From Accumulibacter sp. (GTDB taxonomy: Bacteria; Pseudomonadota; Gammaproteobacteria; Burkholderiales; Rhodocyclaceae): DNA of 40,862 nt. Position numbers and translations under genes: made by a program. The stretch spans positions 1 through 40,862 of the forward strand of contig JAISAZ010000073.1 of the NCBI GenBank assembly GCA_031266435.1, written 5' to 3'. Positions 16,062 through 24,509 of the stretch are shown piece after piece; within the stretch, counting starts at the first letter, position 1, and every line of letters starts with the position of its first letter. Below the pieces are notes generated by a model. The model saw only the letters and a program-made list of their open reading frames with translations. It was not told where the DNA came from and did not search any database.

Positions 16062-17076
16062 ATACTTTTTCGATCTGAGCGAGAAGGATCAACGTGAAGT
16101 CCTGGAATACGGGCGTGCGAAAACCGGCCGTCCCGCCCACCTGCTCGAAAAGGACGTGTGGGTAGTATGGGTACTGCGCGCCCTGTTTGAATCGCAACTG
16201 TCGGTCGACCTGAGCTTCAAGGGCGGCACGTCGCTGTCGAAGGTTTACAAGGTCATCGACCGCTTTTCCGAAGATATCGACCTGACTTGCGATATACGCA
16301 AGCTGATACCGGACTTGATCGGCAAGGGAGGAGAATTTCCGGCAAGTCGCAGTCAGGCGAGCAAATGGACCCAAGCGGTACGGCACCGACTGCCGGACTG
16401 GATCGCGCAGAATGTGCAACCGGTGATTCAAGCGGTCTTGGCGCGCGAGCGTTTGAGTGCCCAGCTTGAACTTGGCGGACAAGAGAACGACAAGCTATTC
16501 CTGCACTACTCCGCCCTCACACGGGGCACAGGGTATGTGGCGCCTATCGTCACTCTGGAGTTCGGTGGTCGCGCCACCGGCGAACCGCATCGGGTGTTCC
16601 CGATGGCGTGTGACATCGCCGCACATTTCGTCGACGTGTCCTTCCCCTCCGCCTCACCGGTGGTTACAAGCATCGCGCGCACCTTTTGGGAGAAAGCCAC
16701 CGCTGCGCACGTGTTTTGTGCGCAGGGCCGCATCCACGGCGAACGTTACGCGCGACACTGGCACGATCTGGCCGCGATCGCCCGGAGTCCTAATTTCTCC
16801 GCCGTCATTTCCGACCGCGCAGTGGCAATTGCTGTCGCCCGCCACAAGTCCTGCTTTTTCATCGAAAAGAACGCCGACGGACAAGTCATCGACTACATGG
16901 CCGCGAGCACGGGGCATCTGAAAATCGTCCCTGACGGCGAAGCCAAAGCCACGCTCGCCGAGGACTACGCAGCCATGCTGGCTGACGAAGTCATGGTGGG
17001 CGATGCTTTATCTTTCGACGATCTCCTGGAAGCGTGTGCCGACCTCGAAGCCAAGGCAAACAAGGCGGTCGCGTAA
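16054..17076 (+). CDS. AbiEii/AbiGii-type nucleotidyltransferase toxin
   Basis: A 340-aa protein of the AbiEii/AbiGii family. The nucleotidyltransferase motif is intact: SFKGGTSLSKVYKVIDRFSEDIDLT near residues 53-75, giving GGTSLSK and the two-acid D-x-D. The conserved LLEKDVWVVWVL precedes it, and RTFWEKATAAH and RYARHWHDLAAI follow. Studied members transfer nucleotides to RNA targets, which arrests growth; they act in phage abortive infection or as mycobacterial toxins. It starts with GTG and overlaps the antitoxin gene by eight bases. The last gene of the repeat-bounded block. Confidence 0.88.
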   Translation: MTEYFFDLSEKDQREVLEYGRAKTGRPAHLLEKDVWVVWVLRALFESQLSVDLSFKGGTSLSKVYKVIDRFSEDIDLTCDIRKLIPDLIGKGGEFPASRSQASKWTQAVRHRLPDWIAQNVQPVIQAVLARERLSAQLELGGQENDKLFLHYSALTRGTGYVAPIVTLEFGGRATGEPHRVFPMACDIAAHFVDVSFPSASPVVTSIARTFWEKATAAHVFCAQGRIHGERYARHWHDLAAIARSPNFSAVISDRAVAIAVARHKSCFFIEKNADGQVIDYMAASTGHLKIVPDGEAKATLAEDYAAMLADEVMVGDALSFDDLLEACADLEAKANKAVA

Positions 17077-17114
17077 GGACAGATCAACAAGGCATCTCTG
17101 GGAAAACCGCGCCT

Positions 17115-17142
17115 CCCTTCCCTGAAATTCTTCGGCTTTCCC
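17115..17142 (+). repeat. 28-bp direct repeat, right copy
   Basis: Exact copy of 11939-11966 in the same orientation, 38 bases past the AbiEii stop and about 157 bases before gap. It marks the right edge of the accessory block. Confidence 0.7.
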
Positions 17143-17199
17143 AAAGGCTTCGAGAATACCAGCATGGCGTCTGGAAAAAAACCGTTCTTTGGTGGATAA

Positions 17200-18297
<1,098 letters not shown>

Positions 18298-18305
18298 ACC
18301 CGGCG

Positions 18306-18331
18306 AAAATGCGAGCGCTCGCTCGCATTTT
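18306..18331 (+). terminator. Hairpin after gap
   Basis: AAAATGCGAGC and GCTCGCATTTT form a perfect 11-bp stem with a four-base loop, nine bases past the gap stop, ending in TTTT. It could end or reduce transcription into pgk. Confidence 0.7.
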
Positions 18332-18383
18332 CATTGGAAACTGACCCCGCCGGGAGACACCCGCCGACCGAAAAACGTTTCAC

Positions 18384-18442
18384 GCGCGCAAAGGAGACGA
18401 TGGCTCGTCCTTTGCGCGCCTTGCCGTCCGGTCTTGCCGGAC
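18384..18442 (+). promoter_or_regulatory. Two hairpins in the pgk leader
   Basis: The first pairs GCGCGCAAAGG...GACGA with TCGTC...CTTTGCGCGC around a TGGC loop (18384-18419), a stem of about 15 bp with a small bulge. The second pairs GTCCGG with CCGGAC (18426-18442). Both lie between the gap terminator-like hairpin and the pgk ribosome binding site, suggesting an mRNA processing or stability element. Confidence 0.45.
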
Positions 18443-18468
18443 TTATGTTGGAACATGGAAGGACCGCC

Positions 18469-19638
18469 ATGGCTTTCAAACGACTGACCGACCTCGACGT
18501 TTCGGGGCAGCGCGTTTTCATCCGCGCCGACCTGAACGTTCCTCTCGACGACCAACGCGCGATCACCGACGATACGCGCATCCGCGCCGCGCTTCCGGGC
18601 ATCCGTTATGCGCTCGAAAAAGGCGCCGCCGTGATGGTCACTTCGCACCTGGGACGCCCGACCGAGGGCGAACTCCGACCCGAGGATTCACTCGCGCCCG
18701 TCGCGGCGCGGCTTGCCGGACTGCTCGACCGCAAAATTCGCCTGATCCGCGACTGGGTCGATGGAGACTTTACGGTCGCGTCCGGCGAAGTCGTCGTCCT
18801 CGAAAACACGCGCTGCAACGCGGGCGAAAAAAAATCCGACGACGCGCTTTCCAGAAAGCTCGCCGCGCTGTGCGATGTCTGGGTCATGGACGCTTTCGGG
18901 ACGGCGCACCGCGCGGAAGCGACGACTTACGGGATGGGGAAATACGCGAAAGTCGCGTGCGCAGGACCTTGCGTCACGTCCGAACTCGACGCGCTGACCC
19001 GTGCCCTCGCCTCTCCCGCGCGCCCGATGCTCGCGGTCGTCGGCGGCGCCAAGGTCTCGACGAAACTCTCCGTCCTCGAACGGCTCGCGGCCAAAGTCGA
19101 CGCGCTCGTCGTCGGCGGCGGAATCGCCAACACCTTCCTGCTCGCGGCGGGACACCCGATCGGGAAATCGCTCGCCGAGCGCGACTGCGTCGGCGAGGCC
19201 AAGGCTTTGATGGAAAAAGCCAGCGTCCCGCTTCCGGTTGACGTCGTCTGCGCGAAAGAGATTTCACCGACCGCGACCGCGACGGTCAAATCCGTCGATG
19301 AAGTCGCCGACGACGAGATGATCCTCGACATCGGCCCCGAATCGGCAAAAGCGCTCGCCGGAATCGTCGCCGGCGCGAAAACGCTCGTCTGGAACGGCCC
19401 AGTCGGCGTCTTCGAGATGCCGATTTTCGCCAAGGGGACGAAAGCGCTCGCCGCCGCGATCGCCGCGTCGGACGCTTTCACGCTCGCGGGCGGCGGCGAC
19501 ACGGTCGCCGCGATCAATTCCTTCGGCATCGCCGACAAAGTCGGCTATATCTCGACCGCCGGCGGCGCCTTCCTCGAATTCCTCGAAGGCAAACGCCTCC
19601 CCGCGGTCGAGATTCTCGAATCGCGCTTTGAAAATTGA
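18469..19638 (+). CDS. pgk: Phosphoglycerate kinase
   Basis: A 389-aa enzyme that transfers phosphate from 1,3-bisphosphoglycerate to ADP. Family motifs run the full length: [10 protein letters not shown] near residue 20, TSHLGRP near 60, [13 protein letters not shown] near 108, [40 protein letters not shown] and the nucleotide-binding GGGDTVAAI. The frame is open upstream of 18469, through the leader hairpins, but the ATG at 18469 follows GGAAGGA and begins the conserved FKRLTDLDV sequence. It is preceded by a 171-base structured spacer after gap and followed only 13 bases later by pyk, so pgk and pyk are surely co-transcribed. Confidence 0.96.
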   Translation: MAFKRLTDLDVSGQRVFIRADLNVPLDDQRAITDDTRIRAALPGIRYALEKGAAVMVTSHLGRPTEGELRPEDSLAPVAARLAGLLDRKIRLIRDWVDGDFTVASGEVVVLENTRCNAGEKKSDDALSRKLAALCDVWVMDAFGTAHRAEATTYGMGKYAKVACAGPCVTSELDALTRALASPARPMLAVVGGAKVSTKLSVLERLAAKVDALVVGGGIANTFLLAAGHPIGKSLAERDCVGEAKALMEKASVPLPVDVVCAKEISPTATATVKSVDEVADDEMILDIGPESAKALAGIVAGAKTLVWNGPVGVFEMPIFAKGTKALAAAIAASDAFTLAGGGDTVAAINSFGIADKVGYISTAGGAFLEFLEGKRLPAVEILESRFEN

Positions 19639-19651
19639 TGAAAGGACAGCC

Positions 19652-21085
19652 ATGACCCGTCATACCAAAATCGTCGCCACGATCGGCCCCGCGTCGAGCG
19701 CGCCCGAAGTTCTCGAATCGCTGATCCGCGCCGGCGTCGACGTCGTCCGGCTCAATTTTTCTCATGGCGCGCCTGAAGGACATCGCGCCGTCGCCGAATC
19801 GATCCGTGAGATTTCCGCCCGCACCGGGCGTCCCGTCGGAATCCTCGCCGACCTCCAGGGACCGAAAATCCGCGTCGGGAAATTCGAAAACGGCGGCATC
19901 GACCTGAAGAACGGCGAGCGCTTCATCCTCGACATCCACTGCGAACTCGGCAACTCGGAGCGCGTCGGCGTCGATTATAAAAACCTTCCGGGCGATGTCG
20001 GCGCCGGCGACGTTCTCCTGCTCAATGACGGGAGAATCGTCCTTGACGTCGATAAGGTCGTCGGCGGTGAAATCTTCACGACCGTGCGCGATGGCGGCGA
20101 ACTGCTCGACCACAAAGGAATCAACCGCCAGGGCGGCGGCCTTTCGGCGCCCGCGCTGACCGCGAAGGATATGGAAGACATTCGGACAGCCGCGCAAATC
20201 GGCGCGGATTTTCTCGCGGTCTCGTTCCCGAAAAGTGCTTCCGACATGTATATGGCGCGCCAACTCATGCTCGCAAACGGCGGACACGCGCTGACGATCG
20301 CAAAAATCGAGCGCGTCGAAGCCGTCGCCGCGCTCGGCGAAATCCTCGACGCCTCGGACGGCATCATGGTCGCGCGCGGCGACCTCGCCGTCGAAACGGG
20401 CGACGCGGCGGTTCCCGCGCTCCAAAAGCGCATGATCCGCCTCGCGCGCGAAAAGAACAAAGTCGTCATCACGGCGACGCAGATGATGGAATCGATGGTC
20501 ACGTCGTCGACGCCGACGCGCGCCGAAGTCTCCGATGTCGCCAACGCCGTCCTCGACGGCACCGACGCCGTGATGCTTTCGACCGAAACGGCGCTCGGAA
20601 AATACCCGATCAAAACCGTCGAAGCGATGGCGCGCGTCTGCCTCGAAGCGGAAAAATCGGCGCCGATCACGCTCGACTACGACTTCCTCAACCGCGTCTT
20701 CGACCGGATCGACCAGACGATCGCGATGGCGTCGCTCTTCGCCGCCTACCACCTCAAAGTGAAAGCGATCGCCGCGTTCACGGCGTCGGGTTCGACGGCG
20801 CTCTGGATGAGCCGCCTGAACTGCGGCATCCCGATTTTCGGGCTGACCTACGAACCTGCAACGCACCTCAAGATGACGCTCTACCGCGCGGTCACGCCGA
20901 TCCTCATCAAGGAAGAACGCACCGAAAATTCCGAAGAAATACGCAGGAACGCCGAGCAGAAACTGATCGAAGCGAAAGTCGTCGAAAAAGGCGACCTGAT
21001 CGTCCTCGCGTGCGGAGAACGCAACGGCATCGCGGGCGGAACGAACACGCTGGCGATCGTCCGCGCGGGGGATCATCCGTTGTAA
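19652..21085 (+). CDS. pyk: Pyruvate kinase
   Basis: A 477-aa enzyme converting phosphoenolpyruvate and ADP to pyruvate and ATP, the last step of glycolysis. Key regions are present: TKIVATIGPASS, VVRLNFSHG, DLQGPKIRVG, ITIAKIERVEA with the catalytic lysine, DGIMVARGDLAVE and TQMMESM. The effector and C-terminal domain contains TASGSTALWMSR. Small departures from the commonest motifs (GDLAVE for GDLGVE, STETALGK for GETAAGK) look conservative. AAAGGA lies seven bases before the ATG; eight extra in-frame codons upstream overlap the end of pgk and were left out. Betaproteobacterial pyk is often followed by fba and purC; here accessory DNA follows. Confidence 0.95.
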   Translation: MTRHTKIVATIGPASSAPEVLESLIRAGVDVVRLNFSHGAPEGHRAVAESIREISARTGRPVGILADLQGPKIRVGKFENGGIDLKNGERFILDIHCELGNSERVGVDYKNLPGDVGAGDVLLLNDGRIVLDVDKVVGGEIFTTVRDGGELLDHKGINRQGGGLSAPALTAKDMEDIRTAAQIGADFLAVSFPKSASDMYMARQLMLANGGHALTIAKIERVEAVAALGEILDASDGIMVARGDLAVETGDAAVPALQKRMIRLAREKNKVVITATQMMESMVTSSTPTRAEVSDVANAVLDGTDAVMLSTETALGKYPIKTVEAMARVCLEAEKSAPITLDYDFLNRVFDRIDQTIAMASLFAAYHLKVKAIAAFTASGSTALWMSRLNCGIPIFGLTYEPATHLKMTLYRAVTPILIKEERTENSEEIRRNAEQKLIEAKVVEKGDLIVLACGERNGIAGGTNTLAIVRAGDHPL

Positions 21086-21106
21086 TTCGTTTTCACATTT
21101 GTCATG

Positions 21107-21207
21107 GGTTGGGCTGAGCGTAGCGATGCCCAACGAGAGGAGGAAATCCCCCCTGCGCGGCAATCGGCAATGCGTGATCTTGTAGGGGTACGGCGTGCCG
21201 TGCCCTA
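21107..21207 (+). repeat. 100-bp composite repeat, copy 1
   Basis: Starts with GGTTGGGCTGAGCGTAGCGA and ends in the GGCGTGCCGTGCCC palindrome. Clearly homologous to 21264-21367. Confidence 0.65.
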
Positions 21208-21263
21208 TCGGCGGTATAGGTTGGGCTGAACGGAGAGAAGCCCAACGTTCCGTATGCGTCATA

Positions 21264-21367
21264 TGTTGGGCTGAGCACGGCTACTCCCAACGAGAGGAAG
21301 GAATTTTCCCCCTGCGCGGCAATCGGCGACGCGTGATCTCGTAGGGACACGGCGTGCCGTGCCCCTA
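21264..21367 (+). repeat. 100-bp composite repeat, copy 2
   Basis: Direct copy of 21107-21207 with scattered differences; ends in GGCGTGCCGTGCCCCTAC. Confidence 0.65.
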
Positions 21368-21463
21368 CAGGGATCAGGGTTCATTCCATTTCCAATTCAT
21401 CCTTGGTCGACTGCGCCTTGGGGCACGTAATTCCATATTCAGGAGGTGCGTATTCAGGAAGCA

Positions 21464-22440
21464 ATGCGTTTGAAAGAGCGACTCGCCCTCGCGGCAAGCG
21501 GGGAAACGTCGCCGCTACAATTTGAAAGGCTGGCGCTGGACAAGAACGCGAAAGTGCGCGAGGGCGTGGCGGGGAACCCCAAAGCGCCGCCGGAGATTTT
21601 GGCGGCATTGGCGAGAGACAGAAACGCGGATGTGCGCTGGGGCGTGGCTTGGAACGCGGCTACGCCGCCGGATGTGTTGGCAGTCCTTGCGAAGGACGAG
21701 AGCATGATGGTACGCCAGCGTCTGGCGAGGAGGCCGAATACGCCGCCGAGGATTTTGGCGGCGCTGGCGAAAGACGAGAGCGCGGTGGTACGCCGGGGCG
21801 TGGCGGGGAATTCGAATATGCCGCGACAAGTTCTGGTAGCGCTGGCAGGAGATGAGAACGCGGAAGTGCGTCAGTTTCTGGCAAGAAATCACAAGACGCC
21901 GCGACAAGTTTTGGCGGCACTGGTGAGAGACAGAAACGCAGACGTGCGCCGGGGTCTGGCGAAAAATTCGAATACGCCGCCGAAGATTCTGGCGATACTG
22001 GCGAAGGGGAGAAACGCGGAGGTACGCCTAAGCGTGGCGGGGAATTCGAATACGCCGCCGGAAATTTTGGCGGCACTGGCGGAAGACAGAAACGCGGTTG
22101 TGCGTAGCACGGTGGCGGTGAATTCGACGACGCTGCGAAAGTTTTGGCGTCGCTGGCGGAGGATGAGAACGTGGGTAGACACCTGGATCTGGCGAGTAAC
22201 ACAAATATGCCGCCAGATGTTTTTGCGTCGCTAGCGAAGGACATAAATGCGGATGTATTTGGCGCGTCGAGCGATTTTTATTCAGACAGGCCCAAGGACA
22301 TCGACTTCGAAAAATACGACGACGAGAGGTTCTGTATCGGAGATGGGGAGCGATCCCATTCGAGTTTCCATGCCACCCGCTGGTTCGCCGATATTCCGGG
22401 GGGAAATGAAGCTCCCGGAAGATCAGGAGCAAAACAAATC
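21464..22440 (+). pseudogene. LRV/HEAT-like repeat protein, frameshifted
   Basis: About nine to ten repeats of 24 residues (72 bp) with the pattern LAxDxNAxVRxxVAxNxxTPPxIL, the leucine-rich-repeat-variant type of helical solenoid. The frame breaks near 22141: the current frame runs on as FWRRWRRMRTW to a stop at 22234. One missing G after AAG would restore KVLASLAEDEN and another repeat, TNMPPDVFASLAKDINADV. The restored frame has no stop before the sirtuin start at 22441 and is in phase with it. The start is uncertain: AGGAGG at 21441-21446 precedes GTG (21446), ATT (21452) and ATG (21464) in frame. Function unknown, probably a protein-binding scaffold. The break may be a real mutation or a sequence error. 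Confidence 0.65.
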
Positions 22441-23208
22441 ATGACAGACAAGCAAAAACCCGAAACCCTGCCTCCCGAACTGCAAGCAATCCTCGCGCGG
22501 CCCTTCAAGCGCATCGTCGTATTCAGCGGCGCGGGGATGTCTGCCGACAGCGGCATACCGACCTTCCGTTCCGGTGAAAATGGCCTCTGGAACGCCTACG
22601 ACCCCAGCGAGCTTGCGACGCCGAACGCTTGGCGGCGCGACAAGGAGACCGTCTGGGCTTGGTACGAATGGCGACGCGGCATCGTCATGGCGGCGCAGCC
22701 ACATCCCGGACACTTGGCCGTCGCGGAATTGCAACGCCGCTGCGATGCCAAAATCATCACTCAGAACGTGGACGACCTCCACGAGCGCGCTGGCGCGACG
22801 GATGTATTGCATCTGCACGGCAGCCTCTTCGCCGCGCGCTGTTCCGCCTGCAGCAAGCCCTACGCCCTCGGCGAGCCGCCCCAGGAGCAACAGCGCCAGA
22901 TCACGCCGCCGCGATGCCCGCGATGCCAGGGGTACATTCGACCGGGCGTCGTCTGGTTCGGCGAAAACCTCGACACGACCACCGTAAAGTTGGCGCGACA
23001 AGCGATCGCCAACTGCGATTTTCTGCTGATCGTCGGGACTTCCGGCGTCGTTTATCCGGCGGCCGGGATGGTCAATGGAGCGCCCTCTTCCGCTACGATC
23101 ATCGAAATCAATCCGCAGCCGTACGAAACATCGAGCCGTATCGCGTTTCAGTGGCAGACGACGGCGGCAAGGGGGTTGCCGGAAGTTGTACGAAATATTT
23201 TGATTTAG
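22441..23208 (+). CDS. Sirtuin, NAD-dependent protein deacylase
   Basis: A 255-aa single-domain Sir2 protein that should remove acyl groups from lysines at the expense of NAD. It has GAGMSADSGIPTFR (residues 30-43), TQNVDDLH (107-114), catalytic His in HLHGS (126), a zinc site with Cys 134, 137, 159 and 162, and VGTSGVVYPAAG. WYEWRR (75-78) gives the Tyr-x-x-Arg pair known in CobB and SIRT5 for succinyl and other acidic acyl groups. AGGAG lies about 12 bases before the ATG. It ends 17 bases before the next start, so it probably leads the HKN-PLD/helicase operon, although its base composition is richer in GC. With the upstream frameshift repaired it would be fused to LRV repeats. Confidence 0.9.
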   Translation: MTDKQKPETLPPELQAILARPFKRIVVFSGAGMSADSGIPTFRSGENGLWNAYDPSELATPNAWRRDKETVWAWYEWRRGIVMAAQPHPGHLAVAELQRRCDAKIITQNVDDLHERAGATDVLHLHGSLFAARCSACSKPYALGEPPQEQQRQITPPRCPRCQGYIRPGVVWFGENLDTTTVKLARQAIANCDFLLIVGTSGVVYPAAGMVNGAPSSATIIEINPQPYETSSRIAFQWQTTAARGLPEVVRNILI

Positions 23209-23225
23209 GGAAGGAGGGAGTCATC

Positions 23226-24509
23226 TTGCCGGAAAATTCATGGGGTTTGCTGGGGCCGGAATTTTTGTCTGATTCACGCCGTAACCGCTCGCTTGGGCTG
23301 GCTGCCACGGTACGGGCATTCAATGATCTTGCGGTGCCCGGCCTTGGCGGTGTTTGGTACGGCAAACAATTGTTGTTTGCAATGCTTGGTATTGCTGTCG
23401 CCGAAGAAGCTCGTAAAGGGGTAAAAGTTTGGAATATTGAGGTGGCTAACGCTATTGAAGCACTGTCATGCTGGCGGGCTTTTATAAAGAATAAATGGGA
23501 AAGAGACGCACGTTTACGCGGCAACAACAAGTTGAAAGACAGGAACGAAAGCGACTTCAGTCAATTCGATAAAGTCAAAAAGCCTCGTTTCTATGTCACG
23601 AACCCTATGCGGATGAGAACCGTCCAGGCTTTGCCTGCTCTTGGCTTGGTAACGAAGGATAGTGTACGTTTCAACGCTTTTCGCTGCTCGGATATCGGAC
23701 AAGAATTCATTGAGGCGGCATCTGCATGCAAAGGCGAATCAGTCAAAAACTACTTGGTGGGTTGGGTACGTGGCAAAAAGGTTCTGAAATCCCAACGTCT
23801 TGATGATGTACTCTCGCCGCTCGAACCGCTTTCCCATGAGGCGCAAACACTACTGTGCGGATTAATAGATAGAGACAAGAAACGTGCAAATGCGCGGGCT
23901 TGGGTTGAACAACTCAGCAAAGAAGGCACACGTCGGCAGGATTGGGGAGACAAGCCGCCGAAGCCTATCCAGCCCAGTCACTGGAAGGACATGGAGGCGG
24001 GTGCGCGGTTTTTCATGGCACGTGACGCGGCAATAGCCGTTCTGGACACGCTGGAAAGACATATGGGCAACAAGAGCCAAAGTCCAATGTATTCATTGAT
24101 CACTACGACTCCCAACGAGCTGCTTGATCCGTTGAAAAAACTAAAGGATGCCGCGCAGGACTATCTGTCCCTGAAATACGACAACGATGACACCCGCGAT
24201 GCCAACAAATTTTGCGAAGAGTGTATTCAGAAAATAGATTCTGATGTTCTACGTTCTCTGGTGAAGCGGGATGTGCACGTTCTGTGCCTGGAGAGTGACA
24301 AAGTCAAACCCGGCCCGGCGTTCCGTGGCGACGGCAAAACGCCTGTAAATGACGAAAATGATGAATCCCCCGCCTCCGATTCGGAAATGATCCCGCTTCC
24401 GAAAGGAATTTCCTCTCGTGTGCTCAACCTTTATCGGCTCAATCTCGACTTGAAAGGCAAACTCGATCAATGGTTGAAACTCTCTGCGAAAGAACAAAGC
24501 GATGAATAA
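23226..24509 (+). CDS. Unrecognised 427-aa protein of the HKN-PLD/helicase operon
   Basis: I do not recognise this protein with confidence. It begins at a TTG with an excellent site, AAGGAGG, eight bases upstream. The N-terminal part (LGPEFLSDSRRNRSLGLAAT, VPGLGGVWYGKQLLFAMLG, NIEVANAIEALSCWRAF) is mostly helical. The middle carries a basic, possibly winged-helix stretch (RMRTVQALPALGLVTKDSVR), and the C-terminus is charged. There is no signal peptide and no enzyme motif I can name. It recalls uncharacterised families that accompany PLD and helicase genes (DUF6361 is one to test), but this is an impression. It overlaps the next gene by eight bases, so it is a stable partner of that unit. Base composition is AT-richer than the flanking genes. 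Confidence 0.75.
   Translation: MPENSWGLLGPEFLSDSRRNRSLGLAATVRAFNDLAVPGLGGVWYGKQLLFAMLGIAVAEEARKGVKVWNIEVANAIEALSCWRAFIKNKWERDARLRGNNKLKDRNESDFSQFDKVKKPRFYVTNPMRMRTVQALPALGLVTKDSVRFNAFRCSDIGQEFIEAASACKGESVKNYLVGWVRGKKVLKSQRLDDVLSPLEPLSHEAQTLLCGLIDRDKKRANARAWVEQLSKEGTRRQDWGDKPPKPIQPSHWKDMEAGARFFMARDAAIAVLDTLERHMGNKSQSPMYSLITTTPNELLDPLKKLKDAAQDYLSLKYDNDDTRDANKFCEECIQKIDSDVLRSLVKRDVHVLCLESDKVKPGPAFRGDGKTPVNDENDESPASDSEMIPLPKGISSRVLNLYRLNLDLKGKLDQWLKLSAKEQSDE

Larger units (their letters stand above)
21086..21463. other. Intergenic palindromic repeat cluster
   Basis: 378 bases without a supported gene. They hold two diverged direct copies of a 100-bp unit (about 21107-21207 and 21264-21367), separated by a hairpin GTTGGGCT...AGCCCAAC (21219-21246). 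Each unit begins with GTTGGGCTGAGC, passes through CCCCTGCGCGGCAATCGGC and ends in the GGCGTGCCGTGCCC palindrome. Confidence 0.6.

Noticed and set aside
18334-18468. 45-codon N-terminal extension of phosphoglycerate kinase
   Set aside because: It covers the leader hairpins and has no family similarity. GGAAGGA before 18469 marks the real start.
19514-21262. 582-aa minus-strand ORF opposite pyruvate kinase
   Set aside because: Antisense shadow with a repetitive Arg/Asp/Phe composition. Pyruvate kinase on the other strand is certain.
22137-22144. Programmed -1 frameshift in the LRV gene
   Set aside because: The bases CGAAAGTTTTGG do not make a proper slippery heptamer in the reading frame, and no downstream stem or pseudoknot was evident. 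A mutation or sequence error is simpler.
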